Assembly: GCF_000019525.1 (NCBI RefSeq) | Contig: NC_010506.1 | Span: 1,736,001 to 1,800,000 of the forward strand | Direction of reading: 5' to 3' | DNA from: Shewanella woodyi ATCC 51908 | Lineage (GTDB): Bacteria; Pseudomonadota; Gammaproteobacteria; Enterobacterales; Shewanellaceae | DNA length: 64,000 bases | Shown here: piece after piece, positions 9,707-19,248 of the stretch | Numbering within the stretch: position 1 is the first letter of the stretch | Layout: each line of letters opens with the position of its first letter | Notes under the pieces: model-generated | What the model was told of the DNA's origin: nothing | Database searches by the model: none | Seen by the model: only the letters and a program-made list of their open reading frames with translations | Position numbers and translations under genes: made by a program

Positions 9707-9972
9707 ATACCAATCAGTATAAGAAGTTGATCTACTCAGAGTGTCTTTTGGCAAACTAATTCAAGGCGAATGGATGATAGAATGGTTGTTCCCTTATGAG
9801 TACATTCAACGCAGAAGTAGGCAGCCAAAAACACTCCCTACAGGCGAGTTTTAGCGGTTCTGATGCTGTGTTAACGAGCTAAACCGTAGAATAACTATGC
9901 TCTTCACTCGTTGCCTTGCCTCAGGACCGCTAAACTCTCGCTGAGCGATCAAATCTTTATACTGATTGGTAT
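9707..9972. mobile_element. MITE-like element with 16-bp terminal inverted repeats
   Basis: A 266-bp non-coding segment bounded by perfect inverted repeats ATACCAATCAGTATAA (9707-9722) and its complement (9957-9972). A second, inner inverted repeat with the core TTTAGCGGT pairs 9844-9863 with 9921-9941. There is no transposase inside. The right end stops two bases before the stop codon of the aldolase gene, so the insertion replaced the normal 3' flank of that operon. The structure is that of a non-autonomous transposable element; I infer mobility from the repeats only. Confidence 0.75.
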
Positions 9973-9974
9973 TA

Positions 9975-10994
9975 CTAGCGGCTCTTGGCTAGATTAATGG
10001 CCACATCTTCAATCATATCTTCCTGACCACCAACGGTTTTCATCTGCCCCAGTTTTAGTAAAATAGCTTCACTGGGAACACCATATTTTTCTGCAGCCCT
10101 TTTGGCGTGAAGCAAGAAGGAGGAGTAAACTCCTGCATAGCCTAGTACTAAGGAGTCGCGGTCGACTCGGATCGCTTGATCCATCATGGGGACCACTATC
10201 TCCTCAGCCGCCGCCATCAATTTAAACACATCGACATCGGTGCTTGCGCCCATGCGAGTAGCGACAGCGTTAAATACTTCAAGAGGCGTGTTGCCTGCTC
10301 CTGCACCGAGCCCCGCTGCCGAACCATCGATACGTTCAGCACCTGCTTCGACTGCGGTGAGTGAGTTAGCCACACCCAGTGCTAAGTTGTGGTGACCGTG
10401 AAAGCCAATTTGAGTGTCAGGCTTTAAGCCATCACGCAGTACACTGATACGCTCAAACACATCATCTTGCAGCATATATCCAGCTGAATCGGTACAGTAG
10501 ATACAGTTTGCACCGTAACTTTCCATCAACTTGGCTTGCTCTAGCAGGGCTTTTGGTTCAAGCATATGGGCCATCATCAAAAAGCCCACCGTGTCTAAAC
10601 CCAGTTGACGTGAGAGTGAAATATGTTGCTCAGTCACATCCGCTTCTGTGCATTGTGCTGCAACACGTATCGTGCTGACGCCTAACTCGTGAGCCATTCG
10701 AAGGTGATCGACAGTGCCAATTCCTGGCAGCAGCAGGGCTGATATCTTGGCCTGTTTCATTAAAGGGATCACGGTGGAGAGATACTCTTCATCGCTGTGG
10801 GCGGCAAATCCATAATTCACTGAGTTACCGCCCAAACCATCGCCGTGGGTGACCTCTATGAGCGGCACTCCTGCATCATCAAGGGCTGTGGCCAGTTGAG
10901 TCATCTCAGCCAAACTTATTTGATGACGCTTTGCATGCATACCATCCCGTAAACACATATCGTGAAGGATGATTTTTTTATTACTGATATTCAT
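9975..10994 (-). CDS. mhpE: 4-hydroxy-2-oxovalerate aldolase
   Basis: Cleaves 4-hydroxy-2-oxovalerate to pyruvate and acetaldehyde. DRE-TIM metallolyase: the divalent-metal and catalytic motif LRDGMHA is at about residues 15-21, and the metal histidine pair is in [15 protein letters not shown]. The C-terminal communication domain ending in [16 protein letters not shown] is typical of enzymes that channel acetaldehyde to a partner dehydrogenase (MhpF/DmpF), encoded just upstream. Length 339 is standard. It is the last gene of the hydratase-dehydrogenase-aldolase operon. The upper pathway that makes its substrate is encoded 13-22 kb to the right. Confidence 0.96.
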   Translation of the reverse strand: MNISNKKIILHDMCLRDGMHAKRHQISLAEMTQLATALDDAGVPLIEVTHGDGLGGNSVNYGFAAHSDEEYLSTVIPLMKQAKISALLLPGIGTVDHLRMAHELGVSTIRVAAQCTEADVTEQHISLSRQLGLDTVGFLMMAHMLEPKALLEQAKLMESYGANCIYCTDSAGYMLQDDVFERISVLRDGLKPDTQIGFHGHHNLALGVANSLTAVEAGAERIDGSAAGLGAGAGNTPLEVFNAVATRMGASTDVDVFKLMAAAEEIVVPMMDQAIRVDRDSLVLGYAGVYSSFLLHAKRAAEKYGVPSEAILLKLGQMKTVGGQEDMIEDVAINLAKSR

Positions 10995-11017
10995 GTTTGA
11001 TCCTTTTCGATATCTAT

Positions 11018-11980
11018 TTAGTGGTGGCTATCTTTGACGCTCATGTTTGAGCGTAAGTTACGGGCTAACATCTCACCTGTGCAGAGGGCTGCTGAGGTCA
11101 TAATATCCAGATTACCCGCGTATTCAGGTAAATAGTCCCCAAGGCCTGCGACCTCAAGAAATACCGATACCCGGTTACCATCAAATACAGGACCATTTTT
11201 CAGTCGATAACCAGGAACATACTCTTGAACCTGTTCAATCATAGAGAGCACTGATGCAGTGATCGCTTCAACGTCAGGTTCATCCTGAGTCAAGCAGTGA
11301 ACGGTGTCGCGCATCATAAGTGGTGGTTCAGCGGGGTTCATGACGATAATGGCTTTACCTTGGCGAGCCCCGCCTATCTGCTCGATGGCATCAGCAGTTG
11401 TTCGGGTAAACTCATCAATATTTTTGCGTGTACCCGGGCCTGCTGATTTTGAAGCTATGGTGGCGACTATTTCACCGTAGTCGACGCTTTGAACGCGACT
11501 TATGGCAGCGATAATGGGAATGGTCGCCTGACCACCACAGGTCACCATATTTAAGTTACCCGATATTGAACCATCGTTTATTTGAGTTTGGTTCTCGGTT
11601 TGTGAAAGTAAGCTCTCGAGATTAACTGGCGGAATACAGTAGGGACCAATAGCGGCAGGGGTGAGATCGATAACCTTCACTCCCTTACTTTGCAGTTTGC
11701 GGTTATTCTCTTCATGGACATAAGCTGAGGTGGCATCAAAGGCTATCTGAATATTATCTGCTTCAATATGAGTTAGTAGCTCATCTATACCTAAGTGGGT
11801 GGTTTTTAGCCCGAGCGCCTTAGCGCGTTTAAGACCGTCAGAGTTTTCATCTATTCCCACCATCCAGACTGGATTTAGCGTACTGCTTCTAAGGGCTTTT
11901 ATCATCAGATCTGTGCCGATATTGCCTGAGCCAATCAGGGCGATATTGATTTTTTTATTCACCATTTTATGATTTCTCAT
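11018..11980 (-). CDS. mhpF: Acetaldehyde dehydrogenase (acetylating)
   Basis: Oxidises acetaldehyde to acetyl-CoA with NAD and CoA, in complex with the aldolase, so that the toxic aldehyde is not released. The Rossmann motif [13 protein letters not shown] is at the N-terminus and the catalytic cysteine in [13 protein letters not shown] at about residue 148. The length of 320 fits DmpF/MhpF. The start used here is ATG at 11980; an ATG five codons later (11965) is an equally reasonable choice. The gaps of 23 and 28 bases to its neighbours indicate one operon. Confidence 0.95.
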   Translation of the reverse strand: MRNHKMVNKKINIALIGSGNIGTDLMIKALRSSTLNPVWMVGIDENSDGLKRAKALGLKTTHLGIDELLTHIEADNIQIAFDATSAYVHEENNRKLQSKGVKVIDLTPAAIGPYCIPPVNLESLLSQTENQTQINDGSISGNLNMVTCGGQATIPIIAAISRVQSVDYGEIVATIASKSAGPGTRKNIDEFTRTTADAIEQIGGARQGKAIIVMNPAEPPLMMRDTVHCLTQDEPDVEAITASVLSMIEQVQEYVPGYRLKNGPVFDGNRVSVFLEVAGLGDYLPEYAGNLDIMTSAALCTGEMLARNLRSNMSVKDSHH

Positions 11981-12008
11981 CTTGTAGGTACAAAGTAGGT
12001 TGTCTTAT

Positions 12009-12800
12009 TTAGGTTGTGATAAAGCGATAACTGGCGGTGCCAATTCCCTCGATTTCAACACTCATATCATCATCCGCCTGACAGGGGAGCATGGCTGCAA
12101 GTGAGCCCGATAAGATAATGTCGCCTGCATTGAGACTGATGCCATAATCGCCCAATGTGTTGGCAAGCCAGGCAACACAATTTAATGGAGAGCCTAGTGC
12201 TGCAGAGCCTTGTCCTGTGGCGACCACCTCTCCTCGGTTTTTTATCACCATTTGGCAGTTTTCAAAATCCACATCCTGAGGTGATACACGCTCATCACCC
12301 ATGACAAAGATGCCGCAAGAGGCATTATCTGCAACAGTGTCTTCTATCTTGATTTTCCAATCTTTGACTCGAGAATCTACAATCTCAAAGCAGGCCGCGA
12401 CACTTTCGGTGGCATCGATGACATCTTGTGGTGTCACATTTGGCCCTTTAAGATCGGCCTTTAAGATAAAGGCGATCTCTCCTTCGGATTTGGCTTGAAT
12501 GAGAGGTGAATTGAAGGGGATCTCACTGCCTGACTCAAACATCATGGCATCGGTGAGAAAGCCAAAATCGGGTTGATGAACTCCTAGCATCTCTTGAACC
12601 ACTTTACTGGTGAGTCCTATTTTTTTACCGACAACGCGCTCGCCATCATTGAGCCTATGCTGTAGAAAACACTGTGAGACTTGATAAGCATCATCTAAGG
12701 TCAGTTGTGGCTCACGTTCGGTGAGCGGTGGTAACATCTCTTGATTACGTAATGCCCGGTATAACTCCAATCCTAGCTGCTCTATTTCTGCTGGCTTCAT
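12009..12800 (-). CDS. 2-oxopent-4-enoate hydratase (MhpD/DmpE family)
   Basis: Adds water to 2-hydroxypenta-2,4-dienoate (2-oxopent-4-enoate) to give 4-hydroxy-2-oxovalerate, the substrate of the aldolase in the same operon. Fumarylacetoacetase-like fold: GKKIGLTSKVVQEMLGV, the acidic metal ligands in AKSEGEIAFIL, and ENCQMVIKNRGEVVATGQGSAALGSPLN are present. I chose the ATG at 12800 because AAGGA stands seven bases before it; the upstream ATG at 12824 has no ribosome site. The 263-residue product is of normal size. The homologous gene at 30443-31228 is more likely the decarboxylase of the same pathway; the two assignments rest on operon context and could be swapped. Confidence 0.85.
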   Translation of the reverse strand: MKPAEIEQLGLELYRALRNQEMLPPLTEREPQLTLDDAYQVSQCFLQHRLNDGERVVGKKIGLTSKVVQEMLGVHQPDFGFLTDAMMFESGSEIPFNSPLIQAKSEGEIAFILKADLKGPNVTPQDVIDATESVAACFEIVDSRVKDWKIKIEDTVADNASCGIFVMGDERVSPQDVDFENCQMVIKNRGEVVATGQGSAALGSPLNCVAWLANTLGDYGISLNAGDIILSGSLAAMLPCQADDDMSVEIEGIGTASYRFITT

Positions 12801-12878
12801 CCTATTTTCCTTCAATGGGGGCATCTTTTATTAGTATCATCTTAGCTCTTTGTAAGAAAAGGAGAGATGATTACCTAC

Positions 12879-12902
12879 AGGTTAAGCTAATAAACTTAAC
12901 CT
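12879..12902. promoter_or_regulatory. Perfect inverted repeat, candidate operator
   Basis: AGGTTAAG (12879-12886) and CTTAACCT (12895-12902) form a perfect 8-bp dyad with an 8-base spacer. It lies between the divergent hydratase and lysR genes, 79 bases from the hydratase start, a position suited to a regulator of the catabolic operon. The binding protein is unknown. Confidence 0.5.
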
Positions 12903-12963
12903 TGATAAAGCCACTCTACTTGATTATGTTCTATAACAATAATTGAATAATATTCTTAAAATA

Positions 12964-12978
12964 ATTCATTTTTTGAAT
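12964..12978. promoter_or_regulatory. LysR-type T-N11-A site before lysR
   Basis: ATTCATTTTTTGAAT, a dyad that fits the T-N11-A rule of LysR-type regulators, lies 54 bases before the lysR start and between the divergent promoters. A copy with 14 of 15 bases identical lies on the other strand at 35037-35051, before the kynurenine operon. Confidence 0.55.
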
Positions 12979-13032
12979 GAGTTTACTTAAGTTTTACTGA
13001 TTTAGTTTTGACAGATAGGCAGCGAGAACATA

Positions 13033-13959
13033 ATGGATATCACTAAAACCCAACTTAATATCAATCACCTGAAGATGATATGCACTATCGCTAAGTCTGA
13101 GACGGTTAAAGAGGCTGCTGAGTCTCTGTTTATCACCCAACCGGCACTCACTAACCGTATTCGAGAAGCCGAACGCCGCCTTAATACCAGTTTGTTTGTT
13201 CGCAGAGGACGTAAGCTCATTATCTCCAATGCTGGAAAGCGCCTGCTGCATTCTGCTAAGAAAATTTTAGAGGAGTTGGGACGAGCAGAATATGATATCG
13301 CGCGATTATCCGATGGTGTCGAGCAAGTGTTGAGGATAGGGCTGCCCCATTATGCTTCATTTAAATGGTTACCTGCAGTCACTAGTTACTTTGCTAAGGA
13401 GCTGCCAAATATTGAGCTGGAGATCACCGCTGCTGCTGCGAAACGTCCATTGAATGCGCTGTTTAATGGGGATGTAGATATCGCTATGATCTCAAGCTCT
13501 CAGCAGAAACTCTCACTAGATGAGAACCTCTACGAGTCCAGTTTTCTGTTGCAAGATGAGCTGATGGCTTGTCTCTCAAAAGATCATAAGAAGGCTGAAC
13601 GAAATCATCTAGTTGCAGAAGATTTTATTGATGAAACCTATATCACTAACTCGACCATTCCGGAGAAGGACAGGGAGTATGAACTCTTCTTTCAGCCGGA
13701 AAATGTTTTGCCAAGAAAGGTTCTGCAAGTTGGATTTAATGAAGCCATCCTTGAGCTCACCAAGGTCAACCTAGGTGTGACTATTATGTCGAAACATCTG
13801 GTCAGCCCCTATTTAGAAAATGGCATGATTAGAACGGTGCCGTTAGGGGAGCAGGGATTAAAAATTTACTGGCACCTTGTGTACCTCAAACAGGGAAAAA
13901 TAGCTAAACCTGCTAAGGTGCTAACCACGATTTTAAAGCAGTATGCTAATGAGAGTTAA
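13033..13959 (+). CDS. LysR family transcriptional regulator
   Basis: DNA-binding regulator of 308 residues. The N-terminal winged helix-turn-helix (about 9-68) reads LKMICTIAKSETVKEAAESLFITQPALTNRIREAERRL in pieces typical of the family; the rest is the periplasmic-binding-protein-like effector domain. It is transcribed away from the hydratase-mhpF-mhpE operon, the classical layout for a LysR activator of a catabolic operon. A T-N11-A dyad is present in the shared promoter region. The effector is not known; a pathway intermediate of tryptophan or 3-hydroxyanthranilate breakdown is the natural guess. Confidence 0.9.
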   Translation: MDITKTQLNINHLKMICTIAKSETVKEAAESLFITQPALTNRIREAERRLNTSLFVRRGRKLIISNAGKRLLHSAKKILEELGRAEYDIARLSDGVEQVLRIGLPHYASFKWLPAVTSYFAKELPNIELEITAAAAKRPLNALFNGDVDIAMISSSQQKLSLDENLYESSFLLQDELMACLSKDHKKAERNHLVAEDFIDETYITNSTIPEKDREYELFFQPENVLPRKVLQVGFNEAILELTKVNLGVTIMSKHLVSPYLENGMIRTVPLGEQGLKIYWHLVYLKQGKIAKPAKVLTTILKQYANES

Positions 13960-14239
13960 CTAACCTTCAAGTTTAAGTGGTTATTCATTTCTTCTTACTC
14001 CGATTAAAATAAATTCTTATTTTACAGTTAATTAAAACTCATTTTCATTAATAGATTCTTAATTTTGAGAAGAGATGGATTAGCTGGTTTACAAGGCCTT
14101 TTTGTTTAGATTTTAGCCTCTGTTGCATAATTGTTACTCATGGTTTATACAGGTTGTTCACTTTATCTCCAGGGTAGGAGAGTAGTTAAAGTTAATAAAA
14201 AATATTTATAACAATAAATACAGGAAAGGAAATCTTACT

Positions 14240-17200
14240 ATGTCCCACCTACGTATGAAATTACTCTGTATATCAGTGACAATGGCGATGGGTTCTGTGC
14301 ATGCTGCAGAGCTTAGCGTGGACACGCAAAATCAACCTGTGCTCAAGAGCAGTTTAGCGAGTAAAGGAAAGTTAAATAAAACAAGCACTGCCACGGGCAA
14401 TAATGTTTATATTGTCGAATTTACCGCTCCCCCTTTAGCAACCTATAACGGTGGTATTAGAGGCTATAAAGCAACCAGTAATAAAATGACCGGTGCAAAT
14501 AAGCTTAATACTAAGAGCAAAGAGAGTAAGGCTTACCGTAAATACCTTAAAAAGAATCAGCAGAAATTTGTTGCTGATTTAGGTGCGCAAAACAAGGTCA
14601 AATTTGACTATCAATATGTGTTTAATGGTGTTGCACTTGAGATGTCAGCTGCCGAAGCTAAAGAGCTTGAGTCTAACCCTGATGTTAAACGCGTTTATCT
14701 GGAGCATATCGAAACCCCAGATACAGATTCTGGGCCTAAATGGATTAATGCTGACTCTATCTGGGGTGGCACGCCGAATAATGTTCCTCACTCTCAAGGT
14801 GAAGGGATAGTCGTTGCTGTGCTAGATACCGGGATCAACCATGGTAACGCTTCATTTTCGGATGTTGGCGGCGATGGTTACGACCATACTAACCCGCTGG
14901 GCTCTGGTAACTACTTGCCTGGAAGCTATTGTGATACCCAAGATGCCAGTTTCTGTAACGATAAACTAATAGGTGCTTGGTCATTTGTTCCCTTAGATAG
15001 TAATTACCCAGTTCCTGAAGATAGCGACGGACATGGCTCTCATACAGCCAGTACAGTTGCGGGTAATGTTAACCCTATCGCTTCTGTTGATGCACCCACA
15101 ACATCGTTAACTCGTAATGTTTCTGGTGTCGCTCCCCATGCTAATATTATCGCTTATGATGTATGTACCGCAGGCTGTCCTGGCTCTGCACTTTTGGCAG
15201 CAATTAACCAAGTTGTGGTTGATGCGGCTAATCTTCCCGATGGCATACATGCATTGAACTACTCTATTTCTGGTGGAAGCAGCCCCTATACCGATGCGGT
15301 TGAGATAGGCTTTTTGAATGCAACAGCAGCGGGTATCTATGTTGCAGCATCTGCGGGTAACAGTGGCCCAGGTGCATCGACTTTAGGTCATCAATCACCT
15401 TGGGTATCAACCACAGGTGCGAGTACTCATAATCGAAGCTTAGTGAATACACTGCTCGATATGGACAGTGATCAGGGACCACTAGCTGATATCTCTAGTG
15501 TTGGTTTTACAGCGGGCTATGGACCTGCATCGATTGTCTATGCTGGCGATCATCCGACAGCCAATGGCAGTCAAAATGATAGTAATCCAGCTCAATGTCT
15601 TGATCCTTTCCCAGCAGGGCACTTTAATGGCGAGATAGTGGTGTGTGATCGAGGCGCTATTGCTCGTACGGCTAAAGGTCAAAATGTTTTAGCAGGTGGC
15701 GCAGGTGGATTTGTATTAGCAAACCTAGCATCTAATGGAGAGAGTGTTTCAGGTGATGCACACTATTTACCTGCACTGCACTTAGGTGTGACTGCAGCCG
15801 ACACGCTTAAAGCTTGGTTAGCGTCAAACACCAATACTGTTGCGTCCATCTCTGGTTATGAGGTGGTACTGGATGACAGTTTAGGTGATATTATGGCTGG
15901 CTTTAGTTCACGTGGACCTAATACCGCACTGGATATTATCAAGCCTGATCTTACCGCCCCTGGAGTGGATATTCTGGCGGCATTGAGTACTTCAGATCTA
16001 TCGCAACCTGATGTGTATGGATTCTTAAGTGGAACCTCTATGTCTAGCCCGCATAACGCAGGCGCCGGTGCCATTGTCTCTGCAGCGCAGCCTGCATGGT
16101 CACCCTATGCAGTTAGATCTGCCATGATGATGACAAGTGTTAATACCAGTGTTCTGAAAGAGGATGGTGTAACACCTGCAGATCCTTTTGACATGGGAGC
16201 TGGGCGTATTGACCTTGCTCGCGCAATAGAAGTTGATCTGATATTGGATGAAACACCACTTAATTTCTGGAATGCGAACCCTGAAACCGGTGGCGATCCT
16301 AAGACATTAAACATCGCAAGTATGCAAGATGGTAAATGTGTGGGGAGCTGTGAGTGGACTCGTACCTTCACAAATACAGCGAAACATACGGTCCATGTTG
16401 ATTTGAGTACCAGTGGTGGAGACGCGAGTTACTCTGTGTCGCCTTCTAGATTAAAGATTAAGGGTGGAAAAACGGGTAGCTTTACCGTCAGCGTAGATAG
16501 TAGTTTGGCCAGTGGCTGGGACTTTGGTCAGGTAGATATTGCTCGTCGAGGCGATGGGCCTGACATGCATATGCCGATTGCGATCAATGCCGTTACGAGT
16601 ACAGATGCAGCAGTGTTTACTAAAACCGTGGATAAAGCCGATGCCAGTAATGGTGACACTTTGACTTATGGTATTAACATCACCAATGGTCAATTAGGTG
16701 GTAATATTGACTTAAGCGATTCGCTACCTGCTGGAGTCACTGCAATAGCGGGTTCTGAAACTGCGACAATTGTTGATGGTACCAGTATCTCAGCCTTTAG
16801 CTTAAACGGTAACAGCGCCAGTTGGACGGGTACTCTTGATATTGGCTCAATAGCAGTGACGCCTTCGGCATCACCTTTTGGATTGTTTCCTTTGGCTAAT
16901 CTAGGTATTTCTCCATTAGGCTGTCCATCAGATTGTGATGATGGTGCCTTTAGCTTCAATGTGCCAGCGTTCCAATATAATGGCCAAATGTATACCCAGA
17001 TGACCATGTCGGTGAACGGAACATTGGAGGTAGGCTCAGCGAGTGGTAATGCTGCTTCTGCATCAATTAATAAGCTACCTAATGCCACTCCGCCTAATAA
17101 CTTGTTGGCTCCTTTCTGGTCTGACTTGAATATGAACGATGGCGGTAACATGTATGTAGGTGTCCTCAATGCTGGTCCAAATCAGTTCACTGTCTACGAG

Positions 17201-17569
17201 TGGAACAGTCTTCCTCTCTATGGAAGCAGTAACGCTGAGCAGTACACATTCCAAGTATGGGTGTTAAATGGAAGTGCTGGAGGGATCTGGTTTACCTATG
17301 GTGGGTTAGGAGATCTTTCTTATGCTTCTGTGGGAGCAGAGAATGAAGATGGCAGTACAGGTTCATCTTATTATTTCTCAGGTGATGGTTCAGGTATAGC
17401 GCCAGGAGCCGATCTGGCTGTGAGCTCGGTACAGGGCGGTTCTGCTCACTTTACTTTCCAAGCAGAAGTGACAGGCTGTAGCGCTGGTGAGGGGATTGTT
17501 AATCAGGCTGACATTTATGCCGATGATAATGCTCATGAGAAAGCGATTGCAGTGACTAGGTGTAACTAG
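14240..17569 (+). CDS. Secreted subtilisin-like (S8) serine protease with PA and C-terminal domains
   Basis: Exported endopeptidase, 1109 residues. A signal peptide (about 1-23, cut after VHA) precedes an I9-type propeptide (about 55-157, ending VKRVYLEH). The catalytic triad is D196 (AVLDTGIN), H265 (DGHGSHTA) and S600 (SGTSMSSPH); the oxyanion asparagine is in SAGNSGPG. A protease-associated (PA) domain is inserted between the histidine and serine segments (about 420-540). The C-terminus holds a Fn3-like/DUF11-like segment (about 790-850) and further beta-rich modules without a recognised sorting signal. Such enzymes are common in marine Shewanella and probably digest external protein, which would feed the amino-acid catabolism encoded nearby. 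Single gene with AAAGGA before the start and a terminator at 17602. Confidence 0.93.
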   Translation: MSHLRMKLLCISVTMAMGSVHAAELSVDTQNQPVLKSSLASKGKLNKTSTATGNNVYIVEFTAPPLATYNGGIRGYKATSNKMTGANKLNTKSKESKAYRKYLKKNQQKFVADLGAQNKVKFDYQYVFNGVALEMSAAEAKELESNPDVKRVYLEHIETPDTDSGPKWINADSIWGGTPNNVPHSQGEGIVVAVLDTGINHGNASFSDVGGDGYDHTNPLGSGNYLPGSYCDTQDASFCNDKLIGAWSFVPLDSNYPVPEDSDGHGSHTASTVAGNVNPIASVDAPTTSLTRNVSGVAPHANIIAYDVCTAGCPGSALLAAINQVVVDAANLPDGIHALNYSISGGSSPYTDAVEIGFLNATAAGIYVAASAGNSGPGASTLGHQSPWVSTTGASTHNRSLVNTLLDMDSDQGPLADISSVGFTAGYGPASIVYAGDHPTANGSQNDSNPAQCLDPFPAGHFNGEIVVCDRGAIARTAKGQNVLAGGAGGFVLANLASNGESVSGDAHYLPALHLGVTAADTLKAWLASNTNTVASISGYEVVLDDSLGDIMAGFSSRGPNTALDIIKPDLTAPGVDILAALSTSDLSQPDVYGFLSGTSMSSPHNAGAGAIVSAAQPAWSPYAVRSAMMMTSVNTSVLKEDGVTPADPFDMGAGRIDLARAIEVDLILDETPLNFWNANPETGGDPKTLNIASMQDGKCVGSCEWTRTFTNTAKHTVHVDLSTSGGDASYSVSPSRLKIKGGKTGSFTVSVDSSLASGWDFGQVDIARRGDGPDMHMPIAINAVTSTDAAVFTKTVDKADASNGDTLTYGINITNGQLGGNIDLSDSLPAGVTAIAGSETATIVDGTSISAFSLNGNSASWTGTLDIGSIAVTPSASPFGLFPLANLGISPLGCPSDCDDGAFSFNVPAFQYNGQMYTQMTMSVNGTLEVGSASGNAASASINKLPNATPPNNLLAPFWSDLNMNDGGNMYVGVLNAGPNQFTVYEWNSLPLYGSSNAEQYTFQVWVLNGSAGGIWFTYGGLGDLSYASVGAENEDGSTGSSYYFSGDGSGIAPGADLAVSSVQGGSAHFTFQAEVTGCSAGEGIVNQADIYADDNAHEKAIAVTRCN

Positions 17570-17601
17570 CAACTCGATGGGATAACCAGTTACTATTTGA
17601 T

Positions 17602-17626
17602 AAAAGGGCTCTTAGAGCCCTTTTTT
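17602..17626. terminator. Bidirectional terminator between the protease and the convergent operon
   Basis: Stem AAAAGGGCTC (17602-17611) with GAGCCCTTTT (17615-17624) and a three-base loop, followed by T residues on the + strand. It touches the stop codon of the convergent small membrane (pseudo)gene and can serve both directions. Confidence 0.9.
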
Positions 17627-18016
17627 ATATCTCTTCAGTCTTTGTTGAGAAAGTTTTACGATAATGGAAGAGCGACCATATGAACATTAATGGTGCTAAT
17701 ATTAACGCCATCATATTTTCATTTAGAGTAAACTGGCCATGGATAAGCTCAGATATGGTATAGATAAGCTCAATTACCCAACTCCACATTGATACAACAA
17801 AAGCCCCCTTTTGATACATAAACAGCCCGCCATAGAGACGTGCCAACCCTAGAGCTAAAACAGGATCCCAACAAGTCTGGGATAGGCGCCGCCTGCACTA
17901 TCAATATCGAATTGAGGAAGCGCACTGAGCAGTAACGCGGGGTGTGTTTGGAATAAGATAAACATAGTGACATCGACGACAAAAAAGAAAAACAGCGCGT
18001 ACTTAAGGGGTTTCAT
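17625..18016 (-). pseudogene. Frameshifted small membrane protein gene
   Basis: Read from ATG at 18016, the first 50 residues (MKPLKYALFFFFVVDVTMF..., membrane segment, ending AYPRLVG) run into a TAG at 17857-17855. The next frame continues without interruption from GDPVLALGLARLYGG to TKTEEI at 17625. A single lost base in or near the GTTGGGATCC stretch (about 17866-17875) joins the two into a protein of about 130 residues with three or four membrane segments. The family is not recognised. Either this is a recent pseudogene or a sequencing error. It is the last gene of the HAD-LysE-DUF1697 unit. Confidence 0.7.
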
Positions 18017-18091
18017 GGGGGCTCTCCAGAGGAAACGTTGTTTAGCTCTTGCTTAAGTTAACTGCTTTATCTGGCTTTGCAATCAGGCTTA

Positions 18092-18607
18092 CTATTTGTC
18101 CATCATTTCGTTGAGTTTATTAATTGTATTTAGGTTTCGCCCTGTTGCCCTAACGCCTAAGCAAGACTCAATATTGGCAACCAGTTTAGAGCGACCGATA
18201 CCATCAGGGGCATGTAGATAGAAGATTTTATCGAGCAGTTCAAAGCGTTCAGTTTGAGATGCTAAAGCTAATATTTTTGTCGTATCAGCTTTAGGACTAT
18301 CTTTACAAAAGTAGAAATGGATAAACTTATTTTCACCCTTTTGAAAGGGGCAGTTTGAGATAGCAAGTTTAAACTCATCTTTAGTAAGAACAAGGGTTTC
18401 AGGAGTAAAGCCAAAGTGTGTTTGAATTAATTCACAGATCTTTTTCTCTGGGTGCTCATGGCCAGTCAAGAGTAGATTGCCGCTTTGAATGTAGGTGGTG
18501 ACGTTATTAAAGCCATTATTTTCCAAAAGCGCCTTAAGTTCCTTCATTGGCAGTAAGTTTTTTCCACCAACATTGACTCCTCTAAGTAAGATGGTATATC
18601 TGTTCAT
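18092..18607 (-). CDS. DUF1697 family protein
   Basis: Conserved cytoplasmic protein of unknown function, 171 residues. The family signature is clear: YTILLRGVNVGGKNLLPMKELK at the N-terminus, then NVTTYIQSGNLLL, and a C-terminal GRSKLVANIESCLGVRATGRNLNTINKL. No catalytic role has been assigned to the family. It follows the LysE-type gene by 20 bases, so it belongs to the same operon, but no functional link is evident. Confidence 0.93.
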   Translation of the reverse strand: MNRYTILLRGVNVGGKNLLPMKELKALLENNGFNNVTTYIQSGNLLLTGHEHPEKKICELIQTHFGFTPETLVLTKDEFKLAISNCPFQKGENKFIHFYFCKDSPKADTTKILALASQTERFELLDKIFYLHAPDGIGRSKLVANIESCLGVRATGRNLNTINKLNEMMDK

Positions 18608-18627
18608 AAATGTCTAGATCCCTTTGA

Positions 18628-19248
18628 TTAACTAAGTTGAATGATTATTTCGTTGATAACTGGTACCACAGACAAAACCAGTAACCCAGACATTGAATAG
18701 TTAAACCACCTCATATTTTGTTCGCTCTTGAGTAGCTTTTTTAGCATAGAGCCAAACAATAACCAGATCCCAACACAGGGAAAAGAGACCAAAAGAAAGG
18801 TCAGCGCTATGGTCAAGTTTTGACTATAGAAGTTTGACTCAAGAGTGGTGAATGCCGCAATAGCCCCTGTAGAAACGACCCAAGCTTTTGCATTGACCCA
18901 CTGAAACAGTGCGCCTTTCATAAATGAGAGTGGTTTAGGTTGAGAGTTGGTTGTATTGGTATCCATTACCCCAGCTGACTTTGCAATGAGCCATGCTAAA
19001 TAGAGCAGATAAAGAGTGCCTATGCATCTTATGATGAAGTGTAGCTGTGGAAATAGCTCAAACAGTTGTGCAAACCCAAAGCCAACCAAGAGTAACATGA
19101 CTGTAAAACCAACACAGATCCCGCTGAGCAAAGGCAAACTTTTTTTAATGCCAAAGTTTACCCCTGAGGTCATCACTAAAATGTTATTAGGCCCTGGAGT
19201 CACTGAAGATGAGATGGCAAAAAGCATCACAGCGATCAAGTATTCCAT
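18628..19248 (-). CDS. LysE/RhtB family amino-acid exporter
   Basis: Inner-membrane exporter of about six membrane segments, 206 residues. The family motif SSVTPGPNNILVMTSGVNFG is at the N-terminus and FMKGALFQWVNAKAWVVSTGAIAAF in the middle. Substrates of this family are amino acids or derivatives such as homoserine lactone, lysine or threonine; the sequence does not say which. Its start overlaps the stop of the HAD gene by one base, so the two are translationally coupled. Confidence 0.93.
   Translation of the reverse strand: MEYLIAVMLFAISSSVTPGPNNILVMTSGVNFGIKKSLPLLSGICVGFTVMLLLVGFGFAQLFELFPQLHFIIRCIGTLYLLYLAWLIAKSAGVMDTNTTNSQPKPLSFMKGALFQWVNAKAWVVSTGAIAAFTTLESNFYSQNLTIALTFLLVSFPCVGIWLLFGSMLKKLLKSEQNMRWFNYSMSGLLVLSVVPVINEIIIQLS

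Noticed and set aside
16690..17169. 159-residue open frame antisense to the S8 protease
   Set aside because: It lies wholly within the protease gene, has no ribosome site and no recognisable domain.
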